From Arthrobacter sp. N199823 (GTDB taxonomy: Bacteria > Actinomycetota > Actinomycetes > Actinomycetales > Micrococcaceae), in assembly GCF_002929705.1 (NCBI RefSeq), contig NZ_PJIN01000005.1, positions 186,001 to 250,000 of the forward strand: 64,000 nucleotides of DNA. The letters run 5' to 3'. The notes beneath the pieces are model-generated. The model searched no databases, was not told the DNA's origin, and saw only the letters and a program-made list of their open reading frames with translations. A program made the translations under genes and the position numbers. Numbering within the stretch: position 1 is the stretch's first letter; the number at the start of each line of letters is the position of its first letter. Below, one piece after another: positions 25,634 through 34,166 of the stretch.

Positions 25634-27359
25634 GGAAGACCACCTTTCGGATGATGATGTTCAAGATGAGGATGACGATGAGCACAATTCCGATCAGGAC
25701 CGTGCAGTAGGCAAAGGCGTTACCGAAGCGGCCGGAATCAACTTCCGCCAGAATCTGCGAGGTCATGATCTTAATGCCGGGAGTCGTCAGGAAGATGATG
25801 GGTGAAAGTGTGGTCATTGACCGTGCAAAAGCGAAGGTCAATCCAGTCAAAAGTGCTGACTGAATGAGCGGCAGCGTGACCTTACGGAATGTTGTGGCTG
25901 AATCTGCACCCAGCGACGTTGAGGCCTCTTCAATGGCCGGATGGATCTGCTGGAGAGCCGACACCGCTGCGCGCTGTCCGGACGGCAATGACCTAGCTAC
26001 GTAAACCATGACGATGGCGACGGCTCCGGCCAGAATCGCGGACCCGCCTGCGAGCGCCGGGAAAACCTGCAGCCCGAAGATGTTGACCGGCGTGTTGTAA
26101 GTGATCAGGTAACCGATACCCAAGACGGTACCGGGAACGGCCAGCCCCAACATACCGACAAAGTCAATGAGGCCACTAGCCCGCTTGAGTTTGCGCACCA
26201 CCAACCATCCGATGAGCATGCCCATGATGCCCGCAATGGGGGCGGCGATCAAGGCCAAGATCGTGGTGTCCACCATGGCCTTGGAGCCAAGGCCATTCAG
26301 AACAAATTGGTAGTGGGCCAGTGTGAACGTGTTGTTGACGCCCGGCACCTTCATGAAGCCACCCGCAAGCACCGTCGCGTAGATGCTCACAATGAGCGCG
26401 GCAAGGAAGCCGACAAGAATAAGGATTGGCACTCTGATGATCGGAGCACTGATCAGTTCCGTGGTGCCAGCCGGCTTTCCGGTCACTGAGACCACCGATT
26501 TCCGGGACACCCAGTAGCGCTGCACAAGGAAAACGCACAGCGCTGGGAGCATGAGAGTCAAGGAGTACGCCGCTCCAGCCTGCATGTTGAACTCACCCGT
26601 GACGGCCAGATATGCCCTGCTCGCAAGAACCGTGTAGTCCCCGCCAAGGACCAGGGGGTTGGCCAGGTCGGCGATGGATTCCACGAACAGCAGCAGGAAG
26701 GACCCGGCAAGTCCTGGCACCAGCATGGGGATGGTGACTGTGAAGAAGACACGGAGCTTGCCGGCGCCGAGGCCCGCCGCCGCTTCATCGAGCGAGGGAT
26801 CAAGGCTTTCCAGCATGCCTCGGATGTTCATGTACGCCACCGGGAAGAACGACAGTGACAAAACAATCGTCAGACCGGGCAGCCCGTAAATGTCAGCCTG
26901 CCACCCGAATATGCCGTTGGTGACAGCACCATTGCGTCCAAACAAGGTGATAACAGCGGTTGCTACGGCAAAGGGTGGGGCCACAATCGGGATCATGGCC
27001 AAGAGGTGTAGCGCCCGTTTCCCACGGAATTTTACCTTGACCTGAGCGTAGGCAAAGAGGAAGCCCACGAGCGTGCCCGTAACGCCAACAACCAAACCAA
27101 GCAGCAGGGTGTTACCGAGGATGCGGTGATTGACAGGGTCAGTCACCATACGGCCTAGAACCTCCAGGCCTTTCGGGGCGAAGGCCGATGACAGCAACCC
27201 GAAGAGCGGGAAGCCAATGATCATCAGCAGGATGGCGCAAACGATCGTGGTGAGGATAATGACGCTGGGGTCCTGGGCACGCTTCTTACGAACGTTCCCG
27301 CCGGGTGTGGATGCCCGGCCCCTGCCCGTGGCTGGGGAATCTAGCAATGGAATAGTCAT
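25611..27359 (-). CDS. ABC transporter permease, fused two-domain (FbpB/AfuB type)
   Basis: A 582-residue protein with about twelve membrane segments and two binding-protein-dependent transport domains. The first EAA loop is DEAAAGLGAGKLRVFFTVTIP (about residue 190). The second is EEASTSLGADSATTFRKVTLP, near residue 490. The fusion is typical of the FbpB/ThiP/AfuB group. It lies between the lipoprotein and ATPase genes and overlaps the latter. Confidence 0.92.
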   Translation of the reverse strand: MTIPLLDSPATGRGRASTPGGNVRKKRAQDPSVIILTTIVCAILLMIIGFPLFGLLSSAFAPKGLEVLGRMVTDPVNHRILGNTLLLGLVVGVTGTLVGFLFAYAQVKVKFRGKRALHLLAMIPIVAPPFAVATAVITLFGRNGAVTNGIFGWQADIYGLPGLTIVLSLSFFPVAYMNIRGMLESLDPSLDEAAAGLGAGKLRVFFTVTIPMLVPGLAGSFLLLFVESIADLANPLVLGGDYTVLASRAYLAVTGEFNMQAGAAYSLTLMLPALCVFLVQRYWVSRKSVVSVTGKPAGTTELISAPIIRVPILILVGFLAALIVSIYATVLAGGFMKVPGVNNTFTLAHYQFVLNGLGSKAMVDTTILALIAAPIAGIMGMLIGWLVVRKLKRASGLIDFVGMLGLAVPGTVLGIGYLITYNTPVNIFGLQVFPALAGGSAILAGAVAIVMVYVARSLPSGQRAAVSALQQIHPAIEEASTSLGADSATTFRKVTLPLIQSALLTGLTFAFARSMTTLSPIIFLTTPGIKIMTSQILAEVDSGRFGNAFAYCTVLIGIVLIVILILNIIIRKVVFRGQSHRR

Positions 27360-27390
27360 GAGATTCTTTCGGTTCTACAGGAAAGTCGGG

Positions 27391-28434
27391 CTAGCTTTTG
27401 GGTGCCGGAGCAACTTCCCTGTCGAACCGAGATGTGAGCTCGTTCCTTGCCTGCCCCATTTCTCGAATATCACCGGTCAACTGCTTCAGCGTTGAGGTGT
27501 CCACCATGTCATCGGTGATGACAGCGTCGGGATTGGTGGGCACACTGAAGCTTCCAACCGTTGCGGCAAGGTCTTGGGCTTCTGCGGTGAGCGTCCACTC
27601 GATGAACTTCTTGGCCGCTTCAGGGTGTTTGGCGTTCTTAATCAGGGACACTGCACCAACTTCAAATGTGGCGCCTTCTTTGGGGAAGGTCGTCTTGAGC
27701 TGAGTGAATCCCTCATTGATGAACTTCTGGCAGTCCTGGGCAAAGATGACGCCCACACCGACTTCGCCGCGGCCAGCCATTTGGCCCGGAGCGCTGCCGC
27801 TCTTGGAGTACTGCAAGACGTTACTGTGCATCTTGGTGAAGTAGTCGATGGCCGCGTCTTGGTTTCCGTCATTGAGCATGACTTGTGTCCACACAGCTTG
27901 GTAGGCCGTTCCGGAGGTGCCGGGGTGGGCCATGGCGATATTTTTCTTCAGCTTCGGGTCCAGGAGATCGTCCCACGATTCCGGAGCGGATACGCCGATC
28001 TTGTCCAAGACGTCCGTGTTGGAGCAGAAGCTCAACGCGCCGGAATAAATGCCGGTCCAGAATCCGTCGGGGTCCTTGTATTCTTCGGGGATCTTGGCAG
28101 CATTCTCAGGAACGAACTTCTCAATCAGCCCGACCTCCTCGGCAGCAATATGACCATCGGCCCCACCACCAAACCACGCATCAAATTCGGGATTTTCACC
28201 TGCTGCGGTCAGCCGCGCAACCGCCTCGCCTCCGCTCAGACGAACATAGTTAGCTTTGATTCCAGACGCCTTCGTGAATTCGGCAGCAACAACCTGGCAC
28301 CAGTCTTCCTGCGGGCTGCACACAAATGTCAGTGATTCGTCGCCTCCACTGGTGGCGGCGGTAGCGCTGCAGCCAGTTAACGCGATTGCCCCAACGGCGA
28401 ATAGTGCGGCTGCTTTGTTGATGTACCGTCCCAT
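27391..28434 (-). CDS. solute-binding lipoprotein (FutA/AfuA-like)
   Basis: A 347-residue class II binding protein. The signal peptide ends in IALTGC, so Cys22 is lipidated. SGGEAVARLTAAGENPEFDAWFGG is the fold signature of Fe3+/AfuA/PhnS-like proteins. Later segments include APESWDDLLDPKLKKNIAMAHP and a conserved Tyr region. It is not a typical iron binder by eye: I do not see the paired adjacent Tyr of FbpA. AAGGAG precedes ATG 28434. The upstream region carries repeats likely bound by the adjacent response regulator. Confidence 0.9.
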   Translation of the reverse strand: MGRYINKAAALFAVGAIALTGCSATAATSGGDESLTFVCSPQEDWCQVVAAEFTKASGIKANYVRLSGGEAVARLTAAGENPEFDAWFGGGADGHIAAEEVGLIEKFVPENAAKIPEEYKDPDGFWTGIYSGALSFCSNTDVLDKIGVSAPESWDDLLDPKLKKNIAMAHPGTSGTAYQAVWTQVMLNDGNQDAAIDYFTKMHSNVLQYSKSGSAPGQMAGRGEVGVGVIFAQDCQKFINEGFTQLKTTFPKEGATFEVGAVSLIKNAKHPEAAKKFIEWTLTAEAQDLAATVGSFSVPTNPDAVITDDMVDTSTLKQLTGDIREMGQARNELTSRFDREVAPAPKS

Positions 28435-28537
28435 GGAAACGGCTCCTTACTGGCGGGTGCACTTCAATGTGCACGAAGCGGAACGCACGAAAGTGCGGGT
28501 GATGAATTCAACGTTAGGCAAGGCAGCGCATGATTTG

Positions 28538-28601
28538 GGTCACAGCTGAGCTGGCAATGGTCACAGTACTGTGACCACAGGCCTGAGGAGCGCTCTCACA
28601 G
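28538..28601. promoter_or_regulatory. candidate response-regulator binding repeats
   Basis: GGTCACAG occurs at 28538-28545 and 28559-28566, 21 bases apart, i.e. two helical turns. The second copy is part of the perfect 18-bp palindrome GGTCACAGTACTGTGACC (28559-28576). TCTCACAG follows at 28594. Helically phased direct repeats are the usual OmpR/PhoB-type target, and they sit upstream of the binding-protein gene. Confidence 0.6.
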
Positions 28602-28628
28602 TGCTGCCGGTCGGACCCAGAAGATCTC

Positions 28629-29318
28629 TCAGTCAATGTTTAGGCGGTAGCCGGATCCTCTAACGCTTTCAATGCATTCCCCTGAACCAGGAACTGCAGA
28701 GTTGAGCTTGTGTCGCAGCCTGTAGACGGCGGTCTTGAGCATCTGTCGCCCGCCCAGGCGGTCGGTCTCGCGCCAGCCGGCGAGCAGCAATCGGTCAAAC
28801 ACCAGCGTTTTTCCGGGTTGAGAAACCAGCGCCGTCATGACCTTAAATTCATTGGGTGTCAGCGGGACGCGCACCGAATTCACCATGACACTGTCCCCTG
28901 CCGGGTCCAACGTAAATGGGCCAGCTGCAATGGCCTGCCCCGGACCTGACTGACGGCGAACTAGACGCTGGGCGCGCAGGGCAAGCTCTCGAGGATGGAA
29001 CGGTTTGACCATGTAGTCGTCCGCGTCCGCCTCAAGACCGGCAATCCGGTCCGAACTCTCTCCTTTGGCTGTCAACAGAATAACCGGCACTTGAGTGCTG
29101 GCCTTGATGCGTCTGCACATGGTGATTCCGGAAACTCCTGGGAGCATCACGTCCAAGACGACGAGGTCAGGGGTCGTGTTCCGCATGGCTGTCCAGGCAG
29201 CCTCCGCCGATCGGAACGACTGGTATACGAACCCTTGGGTTTCCAAAGCAAAGGTCACAATATCGAGCATGGCGGGCTCGTCATCAACAACAAACACCAA
29301 TGGCGCGTTTACGGACAT
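28629..29318 (-). CDS. OmpR-family response regulator
   Basis: A 229-residue regulator. The receiver domain (about 1-120) has VDDEPAM acidic residues, phospho-acceptor Asp in VVLDVMLPG, Thr in ILLTAKG and Lys in YMVKPF. A winged-helix DNA-binding domain (about 130-229) contains VPLTPNEFKVMTAL and ESVRGSGYRLN. It starts five bases after the kinase stop. The downstream ABC importer operon on the same strand is the probable target. Confidence 0.95.
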   Translation of the reverse strand: MSVNAPLVFVVDDEPAMLDIVTFALETQGFVYQSFRSAEAAWTAMRNTTPDLVVLDVMLPGVSGITMCRRIKASTQVPVILLTAKGESSDRIAGLEADADDYMVKPFHPRELALRAQRLVRRQSGPGQAIAAGPFTLDPAGDSVMVNSVRVPLTPNEFKVMTALVSQPGKTLVFDRLLLAGWRETDRLGGRQMLKTAVYRLRHKLNSAVPGSGECIESVRGSGYRLNID

Positions 29319-29323
29319 TATTC

Positions 29324-30256
29324 TTACGCTTTCAGTGGCAGGGTGAACATCATTGTTGTTCCTCCTCCGGTAATGGTGTCAACAAAAATCCGTCCCCCGT
29401 GTAACTCAATGACCTGCTGGGAGATGTACAAGCCAATGCCTGTTCCATTGCCCAAGGGCCGGCCACTGGAAAATCTCCTGAAGAGCCTGTCCCGCTGCTC
29501 TTCGCTCATCCCGGATCCGCCATCACTGACAGAGACCAGCAGCTGGCCTTCTCCCGAAGTGAGGCGAATCTGCACCGGACTCAGTTCATGGTTGCTGCGG
29601 GCCGCATTCATCACCAAATTTGTCACGACCTGCCTAATAAGTGCGGCATCGACGTTGGCTCGTACGGGCGCACCGGGCGCATCAAGAACTATTGGAGCGT
29701 CGGTGACGTGAACCAGGTCTTCAACGATGTTGCGCATCAAACTGCGTACATCTACCACCGCGGGCCGCACTTCGAAAACTCCGGCCTCTATACGGGCCTG
29801 GGTCAGTAACTGCTCCGCCAAATTTGCCATGCGTTCGGAATTGTCCAGGATACGGAGCACAAATGACTGTTGCTTCGGAGTTAGCGGCCCAGGCCCTTCC
29901 TCCACGAGCAATTCTGCAGATCCCTTGATCACGGCTAGTGGTGTGCGAATCTCGTGGCTGAGCATTGAAACTTGATCCGCCCGCCGGGTCTCAAGAGTGC
30001 GCAGATGGGCATTGGTGATCATTCCGATCTGGCGACGTCTGGCCAAAATATAGAGCGCAGCTAGTGCGGCACCAACGGCCAGCACAGTGAGCGGTACTCC
30101 CCATGCCAGAAGGCCGTGAATGTCGGCAAGGATACCCAGAACCAGCGTCAGTATCGCCACCATCGCCAAAGTGAGCGGAAGGACCCCCATGGCGCGCCAC
30201 AGCTTGACGTCTAATAAGACATCATCTGGGGCATTGAGGTTTGAGGGGCGGAGCAC
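29324..30256 (-). CDS. sensor histidine kinase
   Basis: A 310-residue kinase with two adjacent membrane segments (about 25-47 and 50-72) and almost no extracytoplasmic loop. It has an H-box SMLSHEIRTPLAVIKG, N-box LVMNAARSNHE, G1 VSDGGSGM, F-box LFRRFSSG and G2 GTGIGLYI. The lack of a periplasmic sensor suggests it senses the membrane or a partner, perhaps the loaded transporter. It probably starts at GTG 30256. It is first in the kinase/regulator/importer array. Confidence 0.93.
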   Translation of the reverse strand: MLRPSNLNAPDDVLLDVKLWRAMGVLPLTLAMVAILTLVLGILADIHGLLAWGVPLTVLAVGAALAALYILARRRQIGMITNAHLRTLETRRADQVSMLSHEIRTPLAVIKGSAELLVEEGPGPLTPKQQSFVLRILDNSERMANLAEQLLTQARIEAGVFEVRPAVVDVRSLMRNIVEDLVHVTDAPIVLDAPGAPVRANVDAALIRQVVTNLVMNAARSNHELSPVQIRLTSGEGQLLVSVSDGGSGMSEEQRDRLFRRFSSGRPLGNGTGIGLYISQQVIELHGGRIFVDTITGGGTTMMFTLPLKA

Positions 30257-30310
30257 CTCGACATTCTACCCATGACAGAGGTCACACCCATCCAATCGCC
30301 ACTTCTAGCC

Positions 30311-30787
30311 CTAGTCCGGCACGAGACTTTTGCGCATTTTGACGCTTGTGGTTTCGTATCCGAGTGACTCATATAGGCTGCGAGCTGACTTGTTGAAGCC
30401 AAAAACGTTCAATCCTAGCGTGGTGGCCCCTCGTGAGCGGGCATACTCTTCTGCGAGTTTCATACCCTCTCTGCCGTATCCCTTGCCACGGTTCTCGGAG
30501 TCTACGAGTATGTCCCACACCCACCACGAGGTGGGATCATCGGAACGGTCCCGGCCAACCCAGATGTAACCAACACCAACGCCAGCGTCATCAAGCAGGT
30601 TAAATACGGCGTTATCTGCACCCGTGCGGCCTTCTGGGAACGAGTCGCGAAGCGAAGCTTCTGCCTGGCTTCGCGCCTGCGCTGACAAGGCACCCAATGA
30701 CACGAGATCGGCCGCATACTCGCGGCTGCTTGTTTCCGCCCACCGAGTGAAACTGTTGGGGTCCAGAGGTTCAAGACGAATAGGCAT
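30311..30787 (-). CDS. GNAT family N-acetyltransferase
   Basis: A 158-residue acetyltransferase. The acetyl-CoA binding loop NRGKGYGREGM is at about 98-108, preceded by the beta-strand VWDILVD and followed by LGLNVFGFNKSARSLYESLGYE, the classic C-terminal motif B. The ribosome-binding site is weak. It is monocistronic; the acceptor substrate is unknown. Confidence 0.9.
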   Translation of the reverse strand: MPIRLEPLDPNSFTRWAETSSREYAADLVSLGALSAQARSQAEASLRDSFPEGRTGADNAVFNLLDDAGVGVGYIWVGRDRSDDPTSWWVWDILVDSENRGKGYGREGMKLAEEYARSRGATTLGLNVFGFNKSARSLYESLGYETTSVKMRKSLVPD

Positions 30788-30983
30788 GCATCCAGCGTAT
30801 GTGGTCCCGCTTGAATCGGGCAGTCTCGTTAGGCCTACGGGGTCGGAGAGGTATCCGGTTATCGGATCGATTCCGGCGAGGAAGTTACCGATGGCTGCGC
30901 TCTTCCGTATCTTTGCCTCTACCCAAACCCCAGAGCTACCTCACACCGCATGCCCCTGCGTGGCGTTCCGGTTTCTCGGCTAT

Positions 30984-32030
30984 CTATACGTTCGGCTTCC
31001 AGCCAATAGCCGGGGCAATGTGCTCGGCAATGTTCGCCAACATCTTCGTGTTGTAAGCGACTCCAAGCTGGTTGGGTACCGTGAGCATCAGGGTGTCCGC
31101 GGCCTGAACGGCGGCGTCCTGCGCCAAATCGCGGGCGATTTCTTCCGGGTCTCCCATGTAACTCTTGCCGAACCGGGACAGGAGGCCGTCAATCATGCCC
31201 ACCTGGTCCTTGTTGTCAGCCTGTGCACGCAGGCCAAAGTATCTGCGGTCCAGATCGTCCACCACGGGGATGACGCTGCGGCTGACCGAGACCCGCGGCG
31301 TAAAGCCGTGCCCAGCTTTGGCCCATTCGTCGCGGAACAGCTGGATCTGCTCGGCCTGCAGCTGATCGAAGGGCACACCGGTGTCTTCAGTGAGCAGGGT
31401 TGAACTCATCAAGTTCATGCCTTGCTGTGCCGCCCACACAGCCGTGGCGCGCGATCCGGCACCCCACCAGATACGTTCGGAGAGCCCAGCTGATTGTGGC
31501 TCAATGCGCAACAGCCGGTCCCCACCCGTGTAGGCGTGTTCACCGGGCTCAGCTACGCCGGCACCGGAAATGGCGTGCCGAAAGGCTGCCGTGTGGCGGC
31601 GGGCCATGTCCGCATCCGTTTCGCCGTCGAGCGGGAAATACCCAAAGTCCGCTGCGCCGTTGGCGGCGGGCTCGGGTGACCCGCGGCTCACGCCGATCTG
31701 CAGCCGCCTATCGCTGATAAGATCCGTGGCCGCGGCCTGCTCTGCCATGTAAAGCGGGTTTTCATAGCGCATATCAATGACGCCGGTGCCAATTTCGATC
31801 CGGCTGGTGCGAGCAGCAATCGCTGCCATCAGCGGGAAGGGAGCCGCCTGCTGTGCGGCAAAGTGGTGAACGCGGAAGAAAGCACCGTCAATGCCCAACT
31901 CCTCGGCGGCAACGGAGAGGTCAATGGCCTGATGCAGGGCGTCAGCGGCCGAGTTGGTCTGGGAGCCGCGTCCTGTGCCGTAGTGACCAAAGGAGAGGAA
32001 GCCGATGCGTTTCTTGAAGTTTGTTTCCAT
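30984..32030 (-). CDS. LLM class flavin-dependent oxidoreductase
   Basis: A 348-residue luciferase-like TIM barrel. Features are GFLSFGHYG at strand 1, FFRVHHFAAQQAAPFPLMAAIAARTSRIEIGTGV, ISDRRLQIGVSRGSPEP, and IWWGAGSRATA. It belongs to the alkanal monooxygenase-like group that uses FMN or F420. No dedicated reductase adjoins it. It ends opposite the GNAT gene on the same strand with a 196-bp gap. Confidence 0.9.
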   Translation of the reverse strand: METNFKKRIGFLSFGHYGTGRGSQTNSAADALHQAIDLSVAAEELGIDGAFFRVHHFAAQQAAPFPLMAAIAARTSRIEIGTGVIDMRYENPLYMAEQAAATDLISDRRLQIGVSRGSPEPAANGAADFGYFPLDGETDADMARRHTAAFRHAISGAGVAEPGEHAYTGGDRLLRIEPQSAGLSERIWWGAGSRATAVWAAQQGMNLMSSTLLTEDTGVPFDQLQAEQIQLFRDEWAKAGHGFTPRVSVSRSVIPVVDDLDRRYFGLRAQADNKDQVGMIDGLLSRFGKSYMGDPEEIARDLAQDAAVQAADTLMLTVPNQLGVAYNTKMLANIAEHIAPAIGWKPNV

Positions 32031-32105
32031 ACCGGTGACAACGGGAAACGCAGCCCGGCTATTCCATGCGTATGCATCTAGCCAGTCTGCGTTCCGCAGC
32101 GGACG

Positions 32106-32249
32106 CTACCGCTTCTTGGTGATGTGAGCCACCGGATCGGCAGACTCATCGACCGCGCCACGCGCCTTCTTCAGCGCGCGTTTGGCCTTGATGACATGAC
32201 CCTTGTCCTGCTTTTTATGTTCGTGATGGTGCGGCTGTTTGTCAGGCAT
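32106..32249 (-). CDS. 47-residue basic His/Lys-rich small protein
   Basis: It starts MPDKQPHHHEHKKQDKGH, continues through VIKAKRALKKARGAVDES, and ends VAHITKKR. GAAGGTTGAGAG precedes ATG 32249. It is very basic, has a four-His cluster at the N-terminus and no membrane segment. It sits alone between the luciferase-like gene and the ABC exporter. I do not recognise a family. Reading-frame support is moderate: a sensible ribosome-binding site and a distinctly protein-like composition. Confidence 0.5.
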   Translation of the reverse strand: MPDKQPHHHEHKKQDKGHVIKAKRALKKARGAVDESADPVAHITKKR

Positions 32250-32420
32250 TACTCTCAACCTTCTTCTGTGAAAAAGCCCGTTTCGGTTCCGGCCGCCCGG
32301 CCAAAACTGCCCCATGTGAAACGTTACGCCTGTTTCCAAGGCACTAAAAGGGTTGGCGTCCGCCGGTAATTTTGGGAGCGATCCGGAAAACACCCCAATC
32401 GCTGATGGAGCGTCTGGGGG

Positions 32421-34166
32421 TCAGGCGTCCTGCCGCCATGAGTGCCACAGCGCAGCGTAAGAACCGTCCTGTGCCAACAGTTCATCGTGCGATCCCAGCT
32501 CCGTGATCCGCCCCTTTTCCACAACGGCGACCCGGTCGGCGTCGTGCGCGGTGTGCAGACGGTGCGCAATGGCGATCACTGTCCGCCCCTCCAACACGGC
32601 ACTGAGCGAAAACTCCAGATCACGGGCGGCCTGCGGGTCGATCAGCGAGGTGGCTTCATCCAGCACCAGGGTATGCGGATCGGCCAACACCAGCCGTGCC
32701 AGCGCCAACTCCTGCGCCTGAGCCGGCGTCAGTGTGTGCGAACCCGAACCCACCTCAGTAGCCAAGCCCTTGGGGAGGGCTCGCACCCAAGCCAGGGATC
32801 CGACGTCGGCCAATGCCTTTTCGATCTCAGCGTCAGTGGCGTTGGCCTTACCCAAGCGGACGTTATCCGCCAGCGTCCCCACAAACACGTGGTGCTCCTG
32901 AGACACCAGGGCCACCTCGCCACGCAATTCATCCAACGGGCGGTCCACCAGCGGCACTCCGCCCACAGTCACCGAACCGGTCGTGGGGCCGTGGATCCCG
33001 GCCAGCAACCTGCCCAGCGTGGACTTGCCAGCGCCGGAAGGACCCACCATGGCCAGCCGCTCCCCGGGCCGCAGCGTCAGGTCAATGCCGTGCAGAACAT
33101 TGTGCCCGGGGCGGTATGCGTAGCGGGCATCGTCCACCACCAGCAGATCGTCGGCGGGCACGGCATCAGTGGCAATCCTGTCAGCCTTGACATCGCGAAT
33201 ACCCACAATCCGGGCCAGCGAGGATGCGCCCACCTGGATCTCATCAATCCACATGATCAAGGTGTCCACGGGGTCAATAAGCTGCATGGCATACAGCGCA
33301 ACCGTGGCCACCATGCCAGTGGTCACCAGATCCTGCGAGGACAGCCAGCCTCCCCACAACAGCACCCCTGCAACGGGCAGCCAGAAGGACAGTTCGGCCA
33401 CAGGGAATAGGACCGTGCGCAGACCCAGCGTGTACTTTTCCTTCTCAAAACAATTGCGCAGCGCCGCGTCGATCCGGTCACGGCGATGCTGGCCTAGACT
33501 TAGCGCATCAACGGTGCGGGCACCCTCAATAGTCTCTGTGATGGCCCCGTTGAGACCGGCATAACTCTCCCGTTCGGCCAAATACCCGGGGGTGGCGCGC
33601 TTGAGGTACCAGCGGGTGACAGGAACCAGCAGCGGCACACCAATGAGCAGCGCCACGGCAACCAGCGGACTTGTGAGCACCGCCGCCGTCACCGTCAGCG
33701 CAATGGTCGCCACGGAGACCAGCACCTGAGGCACACCAAAGCGGACCGTATGCGACACCGCATCCACGTCATTGGTGGTGCGCGAGACCAGGTCACCGGT
33801 GCCTGCTTTTTCCACCGTTGACAGCGGCAGCGAGGTGACTTGCTCCATGAATTCCTCGCGCAGCTGGGCAAAGACCTTCTCCCCCAAAATCATGCCCTTG
33901 CGCCGCGCCCACCGGGCAAGCACCGTCTGGACAATGACAAACCCGGCGAGCGCCAGTGCCACCATGGCCACGAACCCGGTGGTGGTACCAACACTGATGG
34001 CATCCACCAGCCGACCGAGCAGGAACGGCCCAGCCAGGCCGGCAACGGCGGCCACACCGTACAGGCCGACAACGCCTGCGAGCGGCTTTTTGTGCATGCC
34101 CATGAGGCGTAAACCCTCGGACTTAACCTGGGCGGAATTTGCCACAGGAAGCTTTGTTTCAGCCAT
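32421..34166 (-). CDS. ABC exporter half-transporter with canonical ATPase site
   Basis: A 581-residue type I exporter subunit with six membrane helices (about 30-310) and a C-terminal nucleotide-binding domain. Walker A is GPSGAGKS (375-382), Walker B is TLVLDEA with Glu504, and the H-loop is His535. The signature motif is LTPAQ instead of LSGGQ. Its ATG shares a base with the upstream gene's TAA (TAATG). The complementary defects in that partner show the two form an obligate heterodimer with one working ATP site. It is probably a drug or lipid exporter. Confidence 0.93.
   Translation of the reverse strand: MAETKLPVANSAQVKSEGLRLMGMHKKPLAGVVGLYGVAAVAGLAGPFLLGRLVDAISVGTTTGFVAMVALALAGFVIVQTVLARWARRKGMILGEKVFAQLREEFMEQVTSLPLSTVEKAGTGDLVSRTTNDVDAVSHTVRFGVPQVLVSVATIALTVTAAVLTSPLVAVALLIGVPLLVPVTRWYLKRATPGYLAERESYAGLNGAITETIEGARTVDALSLGQHRRDRIDAALRNCFEKEKYTLGLRTVLFPVAELSFWLPVAGVLLWGGWLSSQDLVTTGMVATVALYAMQLIDPVDTLIMWIDEIQVGASSLARIVGIRDVKADRIATDAVPADDLLVVDDARYAYRPGHNVLHGIDLTLRPGERLAMVGPSGAGKSTLGRLLAGIHGPTTGSVTVGGVPLVDRPLDELRGEVALVSQEHHVFVGTLADNVRLGKANATDAEIEKALADVGSLAWVRALPKGLATEVGSGSHTLTPAQAQELALARLVLADPHTLVLDEATSLIDPQAARDLEFSLSAVLEGRTVIAIAHRLHTAHDADRVAVVEKGRITELGSHDELLAQDGSYAALWHSWRQDA

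Noticed and set aside
28559-28576. GGTCACAGTACTGTGACC as a CRP/GlxR site.
   Set aside because: The CRP consensus is TGTGA-N6-TCACA, with arms in the opposite order. The palindrome here is TCACAG-TA-CTGTGA.
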